DNA of 64,000 nucleotides from Hyaloraphidium curvatum (Eukaryota > Monoblepharomycota > Hyaloraphidiomycetes > Hyaloraphidiales > Hyaloraphidiaceae): the NCBI GenBank assembly GCA_025558095.1, contig JAIVFI010000033.1, positions 434,001 through 498,000 on the forward strand, written 5' to 3'. Position 1 is the first letter of the stretch. Each line of letters begins with the position of its first letter. The translations under genes and the position numbers were made by a program. The notes under the pieces are model-generated. The model was given only the letters and a program-made list of their open reading frames with translations, had not been told where the DNA came from and made no database searches. Positions 52,859 to 62,918 of this stretch are shown one piece after another.

Positions 52859-53979
52859 CGCGGCGGAGGCGGCACGGCTGCGGTTGCGGGGGTATTGGGT
52901 ATTGGCGGGAATATTGAGCGATTCGCCGCGGCGGCCATGGCGCTTTATTGGCAGCACGGCCGGGCGGAGTTGTTCGTTGGAAGGCGCCCCGTTGACGGGT
53001 CCAGCCGCAGAGCACAGCGCGCTGCTAAACTGCGCCCACACGGCCACGGCAACCGGGGCGGCCACTCTCCGCCGCGCTCGGATGCAGAAAAGAAAAGCCA
53101 AAGATCCAGCTGGAAGATCCAGGGGTAGCTCACGGCGGCTTGGAGCCGGGCTTGCTGCCTGGCGGGGCGCGATGCGCGGACGGCAAGTCGATGGTGCTAC
53201 GCCGTGCCACACTCGGAAGAAACCGGAAGGATCATTCCAGGCGGGTCGGAAGTGGCGTCACCCCGCCTCCGTGGCTTACGCTGGACTTCTCTTGAGGCGC
53301 GGGGGAGGGGTGCGCGAGAAAGCCACGTCCGAGGGCCCCGGACTCTGGCTCTCGGCGATGCCAGCCTCATAATTCCCCAATCCGGAGCTCTGAATCGCCA
53401 AGCGGCGATGACGGAGTGGATTTGGCGGAAAGGAATTGACGGCGGACACAGCGCTTTGGCGCGATAACGTAGTGGCATCGATCTACCTCGTGTATCCGAC
53501 GGAAAGACCAGACCGGACCGGACCAGATAACCTCGACACTTGTCATCAAAACTCGCTGCGGGAGCTAAAGGGGCGCGATGACGAGCTCGGGGCCTTCTGG
53601 CAGTGGCCAGCCCGCTCGCGTCGAGCGCAGGCCGCTTGCTCCCCTGCGCCGGCCCGTCGGCTTCACTCCGCGGCTCAACATGCGGGAGCTCACTACATCC
53701 GGCGACCGAATTCAGATCCCGCGATCGGATGCGGGGTTCTTCCGCCGCACAAGCGCTCCCGGAGCGCGCCCGTGGCGGGCGGGCGCACATTCATTCCCGG
53801 GGTGCTGTGTCGACGGACTTTGTATGCTCAGAGCGTGGGTGGTAGAACATGAGCGATCAATACCAACCCAGTACCGTTCCCGCCCTCGTCACCCAGTCCT
53901 GACTCCGTAGATCGGATCGGCCCCGTCAGACCCGCATCCCCTCACACTCCTGCGGGCGAAAAGATCATCCTCAAGCCCG
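52859..53979. other. Intergenic region, no gene recognised
   Basis: About 1.1 kb between the SUEL gene start and the stop of the multi-TM paralog (both on the minus strand). Short frames occur on both strands without recognisable domains. It is a wide gap for this window and would repay an RNA or transcript check. Confidence 0.35.
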
Positions 53980-55551
53980 TCAAGCCCGACCGGGGCAGTA
54001 CGTCTCCAGCACCACCCTCACCCCCAGCCCGTTCAGCAGGCCCCACAGGGCGAACAGCACCGTGCAAAGCGAGACCACGAGCGCCCTCGCGGACCCGTAG
54101 GTCACCTGGATCCCCGCGAACCGCGCCGGTTCAACAGACGCGGCGAAAGCGTCCAGCCTTCGGGACAGCGCGGAAAGGCGCGCGGAAAGCCCCGGGTCCG
54201 GTACCGCTCCCCCCGGGGGCGAGGAGAGGGAGAGGAGCGCCAGGGCTTCGGCCGATCCGGCGCGGACGACGCCGCGGACGGCGTCGATGCGAGCGTTGGC
54301 GGCCGCGAGGTCGAAGAGGAAGGAGAAGGTGTAGAGGATCCACCAGGCGAGGAAGCTGAGCTCCCATGCGGGGACGCAGGAGCCGACGGCGAGGTTGGCG
54401 GCGAAGCCGGGGAGGAAGAAGAGAATGAAGGAGGAGGTGCGCAGGGCGGCGGAGAGCTGTTCGCGCAGGGGGACGGTCCAGGAGTTGGCGAGGTAGCGGA
54501 GGAAAGCAAAGAGGAACTGGTCGTTCAGGTCGTTCGGGACTGCTTTGAGCATGTCGTTTCTGGTGTGTGCTTCGGAATTGCCGTCCGGGACAACGTCGGC
54601 AAGAACCGGTCCGTGCGACTTTCCGTCCCGAAGTCCCGACGCCTCAATGAGATCCTTGCAGTCCGTGAGCAGCTCCCCGAGCAGCAAGTCCACGGCCCTA
54701 CACTGGAGCCTGCGCGAAAGCTGCATCAAGGGCGGTTTTGCCCGGCGATAAACGTACGCGCAAATGGAGTACGCGTGGACGAGGCCGAGCGCGACGATGA
54801 GCATACCGAGGATGGGGCCGTACCACGTGCCCCGCCAGAAAACCGGCGCTAGGGAGACCATCGGCGTCCAAGGGGCGAGGACGAACTGGTAGCAGAACAC
54901 AGAGGCGGCCCTGAGCACGAGATCCGCCGCGGCAAATATTCCTTCCCAGAATGCCAGGCCGCCGGCGCAGGCGGCCGACTTGCACGGGCAGTTGGGATCG
55001 CCCGGCACGTGTTGTACGAGGGGAAAGACCACCGATCGACCGAGCTCCAAGCCGCCCTCGCCGAAGTGGGGTCCCGTGAGGTCCTGGTAGCGCAGCAGTG
55101 CGTGGAGCTTGTGCTTCGACGCGTCCGGGAACAAGGACCACCGCCGCAGCATCGGAGCGCTGAAGTAAGACACCGCGCCCACGTCCACTGCCGCCACTGC
55201 CGCCGTGCCGAGGGCGATGTTGAGCGTGCCGAACGGGGCGGCGGTGCCGGCGAGCGCCGGATAGAGGGCGCAGGCCGCGACGACGGCGGGGGACGCGACG
55301 AGAAACGTCGCGTTCAGCCAGATGCCGAGGCGGCCGAAAGCCGGCGCGAAGAAGGTCCCGAGCGCGCCCAGGAGCCGGGAGGAACGCTGTGCGGCGCGGA
55401 GGAGCGACGAAGCGGTCGGGGCCGTTGCCTCGCGGAGGGAGCGCGCTTCCGCGACCAGCGCCGGGGGTGCCGCGGGGCGCAGGCTGCGCAGCCCCGGCGG
55501 CGGATCGTCGAGGTCGGGCAGCACCGCCAGGAGCTCATGCGGCGTCAGCAT
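53980..55551 (-). CDS. Multi-pass membrane protein, uncharacterised family (copy 2)
   Basis: A single-exon frame of 523 residues. The start MLTPHELLAVLPDLDD (ATG at 55549-55551) aligns with the N-terminus of the paralog at 1705. An in-frame upstream ATG at 55614 is less likely. Seven hydrophobic segments are visible. TM1-2 lie near residues 100-175, TM3-4 near 230-300, TM5-6 are separated by GSCVPAW, and TM7 is VVSLCTVLFALWGLLNGLG near the C-terminus. HVPGDPNCPC lies in the loop after TM2. Long soluble loops separate TM4 from TM5 and TM6 from TM7. The paralog has one intron in the region just before GSCVP, which is absent here. Function is unknown. Confidence 0.75.
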   Translation of the reverse strand: MLTPHELLAVLPDLDDPPPGLRSLRPAAPPALVAEARSLREATAPTASSLLRAAQRSSRLLGALGTFFAPAFGRLGIWLNATFLVASPAVVAACALYPALAGTAAPFGTLNIALGTAAVAAVDVGAVSYFSAPMLRRWSLFPDASKHKLHALLRYQDLTGPHFGEGGLELGRSVVFPLVQHVPGDPNCPCKSAACAGGLAFWEGIFAAADLVLRAASVFCYQFVLAPWTPMVSLAPVFWRGTWYGPILGMLIVALGLVHAYSICAYVYRRAKPPLMQLSRRLQCRAVDLLLGELLTDCKDLIEASGLRDGKSHGPVLADVVPDGNSEAHTRNDMLKAVPNDLNDQFLFAFLRYLANSWTVPLREQLSAALRTSSFILFFLPGFAANLAVGSCVPAWELSFLAWWILYTFSFLFDLAAANARIDAVRGVVRAGSAEALALLSLSSPPGGAVPDPGLSARLSALSRRLDAFAASVEPARFAGIQVTYGSARALVVSLCTVLFALWGLLNGLGVRVVLETYCPGRA

Positions 55552-56028
55552 CGCGCGATTCGTGTTTGGTTGCGAGGATTCTGGGAAAGTTCCTCCGCCC
55601 GGCCGATCAAACATTGGATCGACGAACTGTCTCCCAACGGCTCTCGATCGGGCGGCGGAGACGGACAGACGGCGCAGCTGCAGACAGCCAGGCTTCGACG
55701 GCTTAGTGGTCTCCCCGAGTCGGGCCCTCGGGGTTGTACCTTACCCGGGTCGCTTCCGGTTAAACAGCGCCGGGCACCGCTTGGTGCCTGCGGCCATACG
55801 TCTCGACGGCCTCAATCGGCTGCCAGAAAAGCTCCGATGCTGCTTCAGCACGGATCGGAGCTGTGAGAATAGAATGTCACTCTACCGGCTGGTAATCCGA
55901 CCCCAGCATTGCGAGGGTGACGGCAGGGTGACGGGCCTACTCTTCCGCTCTGCTGTGCCACCGCGCTTCTGCGCTTCTGAAGCCTGAAAAACAATTCCAG
56001 TGACCGACGTGAAAACGAAAGGGGTCAA
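55552..56028. other. Divergent intergenic region
   Basis: About 480 bp between the divergent start codons of the multi-TM gene and the PARG-like gene. It presumably holds both promoters. No TATA box or repeat was recognised. Confidence 0.35.
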
Positions 56029-56856
56029 ATGTCGAGCATCGACCGAGCCGCGGCCAAAGCACAGGGTGCGGAGGCCGTCGAGATCATCCGGACCGGGCGC
56101 TACACCGCCGCCGACGGCACCCCGGTTGACGTTGCCGACGCCCTCGCCGAGGCCGTGCGCGGCACAGTCAGCTACCCGCCGCACTCGTCCCTGCCCTCCT
56201 TCCCATTGCGCGGCCGCGGCACGGTGTTCGAGGTGGCCAACGAATCCACGCTGTCCGCCGCCCGCCGCCTGTCGCTCGCCGGCCTCGACCCCGCGGCGCT
56301 CAGCTTCGCCTCGGCAAAGAACCCCGGCGGCGGGTTCCTAGGCGGCGCGCGCGCGCAGGAGGAGTCGCTGTGCCGCAGCTCGGGGCTGTACGCGTGCCTC
56401 GTCGGCGGGGAGATGTACAGGGACCATGCGGGGACGCGGGGGGGCTTCTACACGAACTACGCGATCTATTCCCCGGGGGTGCCCGTGTTCCGCGACGACG
56501 AGGGGGAGCTGCTCGCGGAGCCGTTCCGCTGCGCGTTCGTCACCGCGCCCGCCGTGAACGCCGGGACGTACCTTTCCGGCGGCCGGGGCACGCAGGCCGA
56601 GGTGGAACGCGAGATGCGCGAGAGGGTGCGCAAGGTGCTCCATATCATTGCCGCGCACGGGCACGATGCGGTGGTGCTGGGGGCGTGGGGATGCGGGGTG
56701 TTCAGGAACGATCCGGAGGTAGTCGCGGAGCTGTTCCGGGAGGCCCTGATGGGGGAGTTCGCGGGGGCGTTCGGGAGGGTGGTGTTTGCCGTGCTCGATT
56801 CGAGCGCGGAGGGGAAGTTCATCGACCCCTTCGAGCGGCGGTTCGCCTCGCGGTAG
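56029..56856 (+). CDS. Bacterial-type poly(ADP-ribose) glycohydrolase (macrodomain, DUF2263/TIGR02452)
   Basis: An intron-less 275-residue protein. The signature PGGGFLGGARAQEESL (GGG at about 100-102, Gln110-Glu111-Glu112) is the catalytic loop of microbial-type PARG. LSFASAKNP is the preceding macrodomain strand, and LGAWGCGVFRNDP the conserved turn near the C-terminus. FYTNYAIYSPGVPVFRDDEG fits the family. The enzyme cleaves ribose-ribose bonds of poly(ADP-ribose), acting in DNA-damage or stress responses. There is no targeting signal. It is convergent with the LRR-kinase gene, with 120 bp between stops. A horizontally acquired origin is possible but not shown. Confidence 0.9.
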   Translation: MSSIDRAAAKAQGAEAVEIIRTGRYTAADGTPVDVADALAEAVRGTVSYPPHSSLPSFPLRGRGTVFEVANESTLSAARRLSLAGLDPAALSFASAKNPGGGFLGGARAQEESLCRSSGLYACLVGGEMYRDHAGTRGGFYTNYAIYSPGVPVFRDDEGELLAEPFRCAFVTAPAVNAGTYLSGGRGTQAEVEREMRERVRKVLHIIAAHGHDAVVLGAWGCGVFRNDPEVVAELFREALMGEFAGAFGRVVFAVLDSSAEGKFIDPFERRFASR

Positions 56857-56976
56857 TCTGTGCGAAGATCCGTGCTCGCCCGGTGGGATCGCCGCGGCGT
56901 GCTGCGGAACAGAGGCCTCTGCGAGCAGCATTCTGAGTACGTCTGGTCTATGTAGCTGTTCCATCATAACGTCGCC

Positions 56977-59090
56977 CTACACCGCCACCATGGAGATGCT
57001 CGGCGCCCAGGAGCTAGACGCCGACGTGGAAACGTCGGTGTCCAACGTGTCGAGGATCCGCTTCAGCTCGTCCGCGATCTCCGCGAACGCGGGCCGCGAG
57101 GCCGCATCCATGGCCCAGCATCTCTGCATGAGCAACCAGGTGGCATCGGGGCACCGAGGCGGGCGTTGAGGGCGGAACCGGGGGTCGGTGCGGATGCGTT
57201 CCTTGAACATGTCCAAGCCGAGGTCCCGTGAATCGCGCACAAGTGGTATCTGGCCTTCCGAAAGGAGCTCCCACATGGTCATGCCGAATGCGTAGACGTC
57301 CGTGGCCGTTCCCGGTCTCGGCTTCGGTGTTGCGAAACCTGGCGTACCATATGGTCGTCACCACTTGATGAGCAAGACGATTCCGCACGCACTCACTTTC
57401 CGGCGCCATGAACACCGGTGTCCCGCCGCCTCGATTAGTCGAATGCAGCGATGCCGTTGCTCTAATCTTGGACATCCCGAAGTCGGAGACTTTTGCAGTG
57501 CCGTTCTCGTCAACGAGAATGTTGTCGCCTTTCAGATCGAGGTGCAAGATCGGTGTCGGCCTCGAATGCAGATGGTTCATCCCAAGGGCGACCTGGAAAA
57601 GAAGACGATGCACGGCGTGTGGTTCGTACTGGTTTGAGAGCCCGGCGAGGTACATCTTGGCAGTCCCTCCCTTCATCAGATGCATGACCAGACACGGGGG
57701 CGCAGGACACCATCCAATCAACTGCATGACTTTGCGTTGCACACGTCAGTACTTAACCTTGGGACGGGCGATCTGGAATCTTACCGTTGTCGTGGTCAGG
57801 TACTTGTGACAACACGTTCATCTCCCACTCGAGCGCCGCGATGGCTTTGTCACTCTGCCGGCTGTCCGAGAGAGACGACCCGTGATACCTCTTGATCGCG
57901 ACCTTAATGTGCGACTGGCAAGTCCCTTCGAACACCGTCCCGTAACGTCCTCCTCCAAGGTACGGTCCGAAGACCAGATCTGCCGCATTGATCTCAAAGC
58001 TCCTCTGTCCAATAGGTGCTGCTGGGGGCTGCTGATGCTGGGCCACGAGGTCCCTCCGCTTCTGCAGCGCCCGCTCCTTCCGGCCGATGTCCTTGACGGC
58101 CTTCTTAATCTGATAGACAAAGGTGCCGGAGATTCCATCATCGATGAGGAAGAGCTCCTCCAGGAAGGGGTTGAGTTCCAGCGCGGAAATGATTGCGCGG
58201 GCGCCATCGTCCCCCATTGAGTTCCGGTGCAGGTTCAGGGACTTCAGTGCAGAGTTCTCCTTCAGCGCGCCGGCGAGCGCGATCGTTCCCTCGTCGCCAA
58301 TGGAGTTGTGACCCAGATCCAAGCACTCGAGCGCCGGGTTCCTCTTCAACGCATCTGCCAATGTCTTGGTCCCCTCGACCCCAATAGAATTGCAGCGCAG
58401 GTTGAGTGATATCAGTCCCGAATTCTGCGTCAGCGCTTCCGCAAGTGCCCGGGCGCCTACGACTCCGATAGAATTGCTCGAGAGGTTTAGGCTGGTCAGT
58501 GTTGCATTGCCCTTCAATGCCTCTGCTAGTGCACAAGCGCCTTCGTCCCCAACCGAGTTGCCCCACAGGCTCAGAGCACTCAGGGTCGAGTTTTCCTTCA
58601 AGGCAAGGGCGAGTGCAAGAGCGCCGTTCATCCCAATGGAGTTGCTCGACAGCTGTAGTGTGACTAGCGCCGAGTTCGACAGCAGTGCGTCCGCGACAGC
58701 GCGAGCGCCCTCGTCCCCAATGGAGTTCTTCGTCAATGACATCGTGATCAACGTCGAATTCCTTTTCAGGACTTCTGCCAGCGCGCGTGCGCCTACGTGC
58801 CCGACGGAATCCCTCTCGAGCTGCAGTGAAGTGACGGACCTGTTGCTCTGTAGCCACCCCGCAATCTCGCAGGCGCCGAAATCTCCGGCCCTCGCCTTGT
58901 CCAGTAACAGCGAAGTTAACACAGAGTTGCCCTGCAATGCTTCCACGAAAGCGCGGGCGCTACTGTGCCCTCTGAAGTCGACCTGGAGCTCGGTCTTTCC
59001 GGCGAGCCGGCGGTGCCACATATTGACATAGCAGCCGTACAACGGGTCCGCCGCCTGCGTCGGGCCCTCCGATGGCCGGACCACTTCCAT
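56977..59090 (-). CDS. Cytoplasmic LRR - protein kinase (TKL-like) fusion
   Basis: Exons 59090-57785, 57729-57397 and 57338-56977 (introns of 55 and 58 bp) encode 666 residues. Residues about 50-330 form roughly ten ribonuclease-inhibitor-type repeats of 28 residues (pattern NSxLxxLxLxxNxIGDEGAxALAxALK). A short basic linker precedes the kinase. The Gly loop is LGGGRYGTVFEG (about 378-389), the Lys is in VAIKRY, and the catalytic loop HLDLKGDNIL has Leu in place of the usual Arg. VSDFGMSK and FMAPES follow, then DVYAFGMTMWELL and CWAMDAASRPAF. There is no signal peptide or TM, so it looks like an intracellular sensor kinase. The ligand is unknown. Confidence 0.88.
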
Positions 59091-59356
59091 TGTGGCGGCT
59101 GTCGCTGCTGGATAGAGCGTGCTGAGCCGCGCGTCTCAAACGACTGTAGGGACCAGCTCTCAAAGCTCACAACAGAAAACGCATGCGGTTGGATGATGTA
59201 GTCCGCGATATACCATGTCTCGGCGAGATGAGCCCCTCCATCCATGAACTGCAGTTACCTCGCCCATTTGTCCCCGCAATCTCCTCCTCGTGCTTCTTCC
59301 TCGGATCGTTGACCTCCTCGCGTCACCAAGCACTTGCCGTATACAGCATGCGCTCC

Positions 59357-59569
59357 TCACGCCCGCTTCCGGTACTCCACGATCACGGGCTCCGCCGGCC
59401 TCGCCACCCCACCAAACTGCACCGTCCGCGCCGACACCTCCCCCCTGATCTCCCGCCTCTCGAACCCCTCGAGGAAGTTGACCACCTGCATCTTGATCAC
59501 ATGCGTGGCGACCTTGGCGCCGATGCACGCGTGCCGCCCCGCCCCGAACACGATCAGCTTCGGAACGAC
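59357..59569 (-). pseudogene. Cytochrome P450 C-terminal fragment (haem loop only)
   Basis: About 68 residues ending at 59357 read KLIVFGAGRHACIGAKVATHV followed by a helix and a final beta strand (VIVEYRKRA), the classic end of a P450 with the FxxGxxxCxG loop. Nothing upstream matches the rest of a P450; that strand is occupied by the release-factor gene, whose stop overlaps the fragment by a few bases in another frame. It is therefore a relic or an orphan 3' exon. It is clearly different from the intact P450 at 21120. Confidence 0.65.
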
Positions 59570-60744
59570 CCTTCCACCCCTGCCCCATTCCGCCATCGCA
59601 GGTGCGCCAGCAAGAACGGCGTCACCTCCCCTCCCATCACCCCCTCCACATCCGCCTCCTCGTGCCCCGTCCTCGGATCCTTCACTCTCCTCGTCCCCGC
59701 CAGGAAGTAATGCCGAACCTGCTCCGACCCGCTCGCGCTCACCGGCTCCCCCCTCGCCGCCGCCGCCCGCTCCTCCCTCCGGCGGTCCATCAACGCGGCC
59801 AGCTTCTCCCGCAGCCTGCGCATCGCCGCCGCGTGGTTCTGGTGCTGGCTGCGGTGCTCCTCCGCGCGCACGGCCAGGCCGGTGGGGATGTGTTCAATTC
59901 GCACGGCGGATTCGGTCCGGTTCACGCTCTGCCCGCCCGGGCCGGAAGAGCGCATCGTGGTCACCCGCAGCTCGTTCGCGGGCATCTCGATCTCCCGCCC
60001 CGCGTCGTCGTCGTCCTCCAGCACGGGCGCGACCTCGACGGCGGCGTAGCTCCGTTCCCTCGTGCCCTTGGTGTTGAACTGGGTGATCCAGACGGCGCGA
60101 TGAACGCCATGCTCCGACCTGAGCAGCCCATAGGCAAATGGACCAGCGATTTCGAGCTCCGCCTCGCGGGGCCCGATGGCCGACCCCGGATCCGAGTCCG
60201 GGACGGGGCGGGCGACGACCGAGTATCCCTCGCGGGCGGCCCAGGCGCGGTACATCTTTTCCAGGTGTCCGACCCATAGCCGAGAATCGAAGCCGGTGGA
60301 ACGGGGGCCGAGGGGGGAGAAGATGGAGATGGTGGCGGAGTGCGTGTCGTACGGGCCGTCCAGGAGGGAGAGGAGGCGCTTCTGCGGCAAACCGGCAACC
60401 GACGTCTGCAGGTCGGCGGCCAGCGAAGCTGCTTCGCGGTCCGCCGAGGCGCGTCCCGGGGTTCCGGCCGCCTCGAGGGCCGCCAGCTCTGCGGCGAGCT
60501 CGAGATCGTCCGCCATCCGCTGCATCTTTTCGAAAGTCGAGAGCTCGGATGCAGCGAGGCCTGCAAGCTCCGAGATGCCTGCGTCCTCGAGCCGCGAGAG
60601 GTTCGTCCGGAGCGCGCCGAGGTCGGCCGTGCGGAGGGCATCGCGGGCCGCCGCCAACGCAGTCGCGGGGTCAGATGGATTGGCGTGTTTGGAATAAAGC
60701 CGGATCCCTCGTCCGAGTCGCAGCAAAGCCGGGAGTCTCGGCAT
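59554..60744 (-). CDS. Mitochondrial class I peptide chain release factor (RF2-like)
   Basis: A single exon of 396 residues with the ATG at 60742-60744. A second ATG at 60807 would add 21 residues. The N-terminus (MPRLPALLRLGRGIRLYSK) is a basic amphipathic mitochondrial presequence. A coiled-coil domain (LSTFEKMQRMADDLELAAELAAL) precedes the codon-recognition region. The peptidyl-tRNA hydrolysis motif is SSGPGGQSVNRTESAVR, with GGQ. EEHRSQHQNHAAAM and RRVKDPRTGHEE are diagnostic of class I factors of RF2 type. The usual RF2 RISPF stretch reads WITQFNTKG here. It terminates translation on mitochondrial ribosomes. The 3' end overlaps a P450 relic. Confidence 0.85.
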   Translation of the reverse strand: MPRLPALLRLGRGIRLYSKHANPSDPATALAAARDALRTADLGALRTNLSRLEDAGISELAGLAASELSTFEKMQRMADDLELAAELAALEAAGTPGRASADREAASLAADLQTSVAGLPQKRLLSLLDGPYDTHSATISIFSPLGPRSTGFDSRLWVGHLEKMYRAWAAREGYSVVARPVPDSDPGSAIGPREAELEIAGPFAYGLLRSEHGVHRAVWITQFNTKGTRERSYAAVEVAPVLEDDDDAGREIEMPANELRVTTMRSSGPGGQSVNRTESAVRIEHIPTGLAVRAEEHRSQHQNHAAAMRRLREKLAALMDRRREERAAAARGEPVSASGSEQVRHYFLAGTRRVKDPRTGHEEADVEGVMGGEVTPFLLAHLRWRNGAGVEGSFRS

Positions 60745-61028
60745 CCGAACAGGAAGTGGACTTCTGAGAACAAGGGATTTGCTTCGCCACTTCCAAGCCG
60801 TCGTCATTGGGAGACGCCGCTGGCACGCCCTGCGGAGCGTGGAATGGACCGGACCTTGCGAAATTACCCCTAATCACCTTTTCTGGGAGTTTGGGCCGCG
60901 GACGGGGCGCCGACTGGGAACGCGAGGACGCCGGGAGTTCAAAGTTCCGCCGTCGGGCGTCGGACTCACTCGCCGGTGGCGCGGCACCTCCGGCCAGACG
61001 GCGCCCTTCCTGCCGGCCGCTCGCAGCC
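60745..61028. promoter_or_regulatory. Divergent promoter region of release factor and transporter genes
   Basis: The two start codons are 284 bp apart and diverge. The plus-strand frame is open upstream of the transporter ATG, but its composition is unlike the protein. No TATA-like element stands out. Confidence 0.4.
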
Positions 61029-62561
61029 ATGTCGTTCCTGACTCGGATGCCGCGGCACCGATTCCGCTGGCTGCTCGTCGCCGGGGCGTTTCTCTCGCAG
61101 TTCTTTAGCCAGGGCGCAAACTGGGCCTACGGAATCTACGCCCGCGCCTACTGCCAGTCGGACGCGCTGGGCACCGACGGACAGCAGCGGCTGTGCGCGC
61201 TACCCGGGTCGCTGGCCGTCGCCTCGTGGTCCCTCTTCGGGCTCGTTGTGGGGCGGATCGCGGACGATCCTCGGGTCGGGTTCCGCGCCGTCGCGCTGTT
61301 CGGCTCCGCCGTGTGGACCGCCGCGTACCTGATCGCCAGCTTCTCGCAATGGTACGCCCTGACGGTGATCTCGCAGGGCCTCATGGCCGGGCTCGCTGCC
61401 TCGTGCACGTACTTCCCGACGATCGCAATGGTTTCAAAGCACTTTGGCCCGCGCAGGGACGGACGCGGCCTCGCGTTGGGAATCACCATCTCCGGCACCG
61501 GGTTTGGCGGGTTCGCCCAGGCTGCCGCGGCACAGGCGATGATCACGTACCTCGGGATCCCGTGGGCGCTGCGGATCACGGGGCTCGTGGGCGGGGCGGT
61601 GCTGGCCGCCGTGGCGTTGCTGCTGGTGCCGGTGGACAGGTGGCCGCCGGAAACCGCGGCGGACGGGGCCGATCAGCTGGCTGGAAAGCCGAAAGGGGCT
61701 GAGGTGGAGAAGGCCGAGCCCGAGATGGCTTCGGGTGACCTTGACCGAAAGGAGCCGGCCGAGGTTTCGACATCTTCGACCGTATCTGACGAGCCCACAG
61801 TGGTTGAGGACGCCAACGGCGCCGCCACGGTCGGAGAACCTGCCCACGGACCAGACGACGGCTCCGCGCCTCGGACTCCCGGCATCGCCGCTGCTCCTGC
61901 ACCCCTATCCGCACCGAAACCGCGCCGCTCCATCCGCTCCATCGTCACCACCGCCCCCTTCCTCCTCTCCTCCGCCGTCGTCTTCTTCATGCCCTGGGGC
62001 TCCATGTCCCCCGCCTACTGGGGCGCCTCCTACTCTGTCGACGTGCTCGGGATGGACCCCTCCGCCGCCGCCTTCCAGGTGTCGATCTTCAACATCGCCT
62101 CGACCGTCGGCAGGGTCGTGCAGGGCGCCGTGGCCGAGTACGTCGGCGGGCCGGCGACCAACCTCTTCTTCTCCATCCTCCTGTCGGGCACGCTGATCAT
62201 GGCCGCGTGGCCCAACGTGCACTCGGCGGCGGGCATGTCGGCCTACATGGCCTTCCAAGGCCTCGCGGGCGGGTCTTACAATGGGATCTTGCCGCAGGTG
62301 GTGTCGCTCAACTTCGAGCCGGACGTGCTGGCGACGGCCATGTCGATGATTTACTCCTTCTTTGCGTACGGCAGCCTCGCCGGCCCCGTGATCCAGGGCC
62401 TGCTGCTGGACCTCAACACGAGCTACGGGCCGGACGGGACCAAGCAGGTGTGGTACCTGCCGATGCAGATGTACGCGGGTTCGGTGCTGCTGGTGTCGGC
62501 GGTGTTTGCGGCGGGGCTGAGGATGTACATGTCGAGGGGGAGGGTGTTCGTGCAGATCTGA
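61029..62561 (+). CDS. MFS transporter, fungal monocarboxylate-transporter-like
   Basis: A single-exon 510-residue protein with about twelve hydrophobic spans. Residues 12-40 (RWLLVAGAFLSQFFSQGANWAYGIY) form TM1 with the MCT-like beginning, and GLVVGRIADDPRVGFR is the loop 2-3 motif of the major facilitator superfamily. TM1-6 span to about residue 205. A charged loop of about 100 residues (205-305) separates the halves, as in MCT/SLC16-like transporters. The second half contains PAYWGASYSVDVLGM and GMSAYMAFQGLAGGSYNG. Monocarboxylate or similar anion export or import is inferred. Likely plasma membrane. Confidence 0.85.
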   Translation: MSFLTRMPRHRFRWLLVAGAFLSQFFSQGANWAYGIYARAYCQSDALGTDGQQRLCALPGSLAVASWSLFGLVVGRIADDPRVGFRAVALFGSAVWTAAYLIASFSQWYALTVISQGLMAGLAASCTYFPTIAMVSKHFGPRRDGRGLALGITISGTGFGGFAQAAAAQAMITYLGIPWALRITGLVGGAVLAAVALLLVPVDRWPPETAADGADQLAGKPKGAEVEKAEPEMASGDLDRKEPAEVSTSSTVSDEPTVVEDANGAATVGEPAHGPDDGSAPRTPGIAAAPAPLSAPKPRRSIRSIVTTAPFLLSSAVVFFMPWGSMSPAYWGASYSVDVLGMDPSAAAFQVSIFNIASTVGRVVQGAVAEYVGGPATNLFFSILLSGTLIMAAWPNVHSAAGMSAYMAFQGLAGGSYNGILPQVVSLNFEPDVLATAMSMIYSFFAYGSLAGPVIQGLLLDLNTSYGPDGTKQVWYLPMQMYAGSVLLVSAVFAAGLRMYMSRGRVFVQI

Positions 62562-62918
62562 TCGGGGGGAGGCGGCGATGCTGTCCCGACGGTGCCAAAT
62601 GCCAAAGCACGGATGTCAATCGGCTTCTCCTGGTCCGATGGTATTGCACATTTGAGCGAACCGTACATGCCCGACGGGCATGGCCAAACAGCTGAAGATT
62701 ATGTTGCAGGTGCTGATGATAACGAATGCCGGAGATTCCCTCTCCATGTACGCCTGGATGGCTAGCTCCTCATTTGTCCTGATTACGTAGATTACACCTC
62801 TCCGAGGCACAGAGTCACAGGCGGGCGCACCACACGAGGTGCACCACGCGCTCCACCCCATGCGCACTCGAAACCCGTCGTCCAAAGTGGCCCCTATGTT
62901 CTAAAGAGCTACATCGGC
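62562..62918. other. Intergenic region, no gene recognised
   Basis: About 360 bp between the transporter stop and the LRR gene ATG, lower in GC than the genes. GAGGTGCACCACGCGCT here (about 62838) also occurs in the MYND gene at about 41976, a short shared sequence probably due to chance or an old duplication. Confidence 0.35.

Noticed and set aside
62830-62860. Short match to the MYND gene near 41976
   Set aside because: Only about 17 bases are shared, too short to call a repeat.
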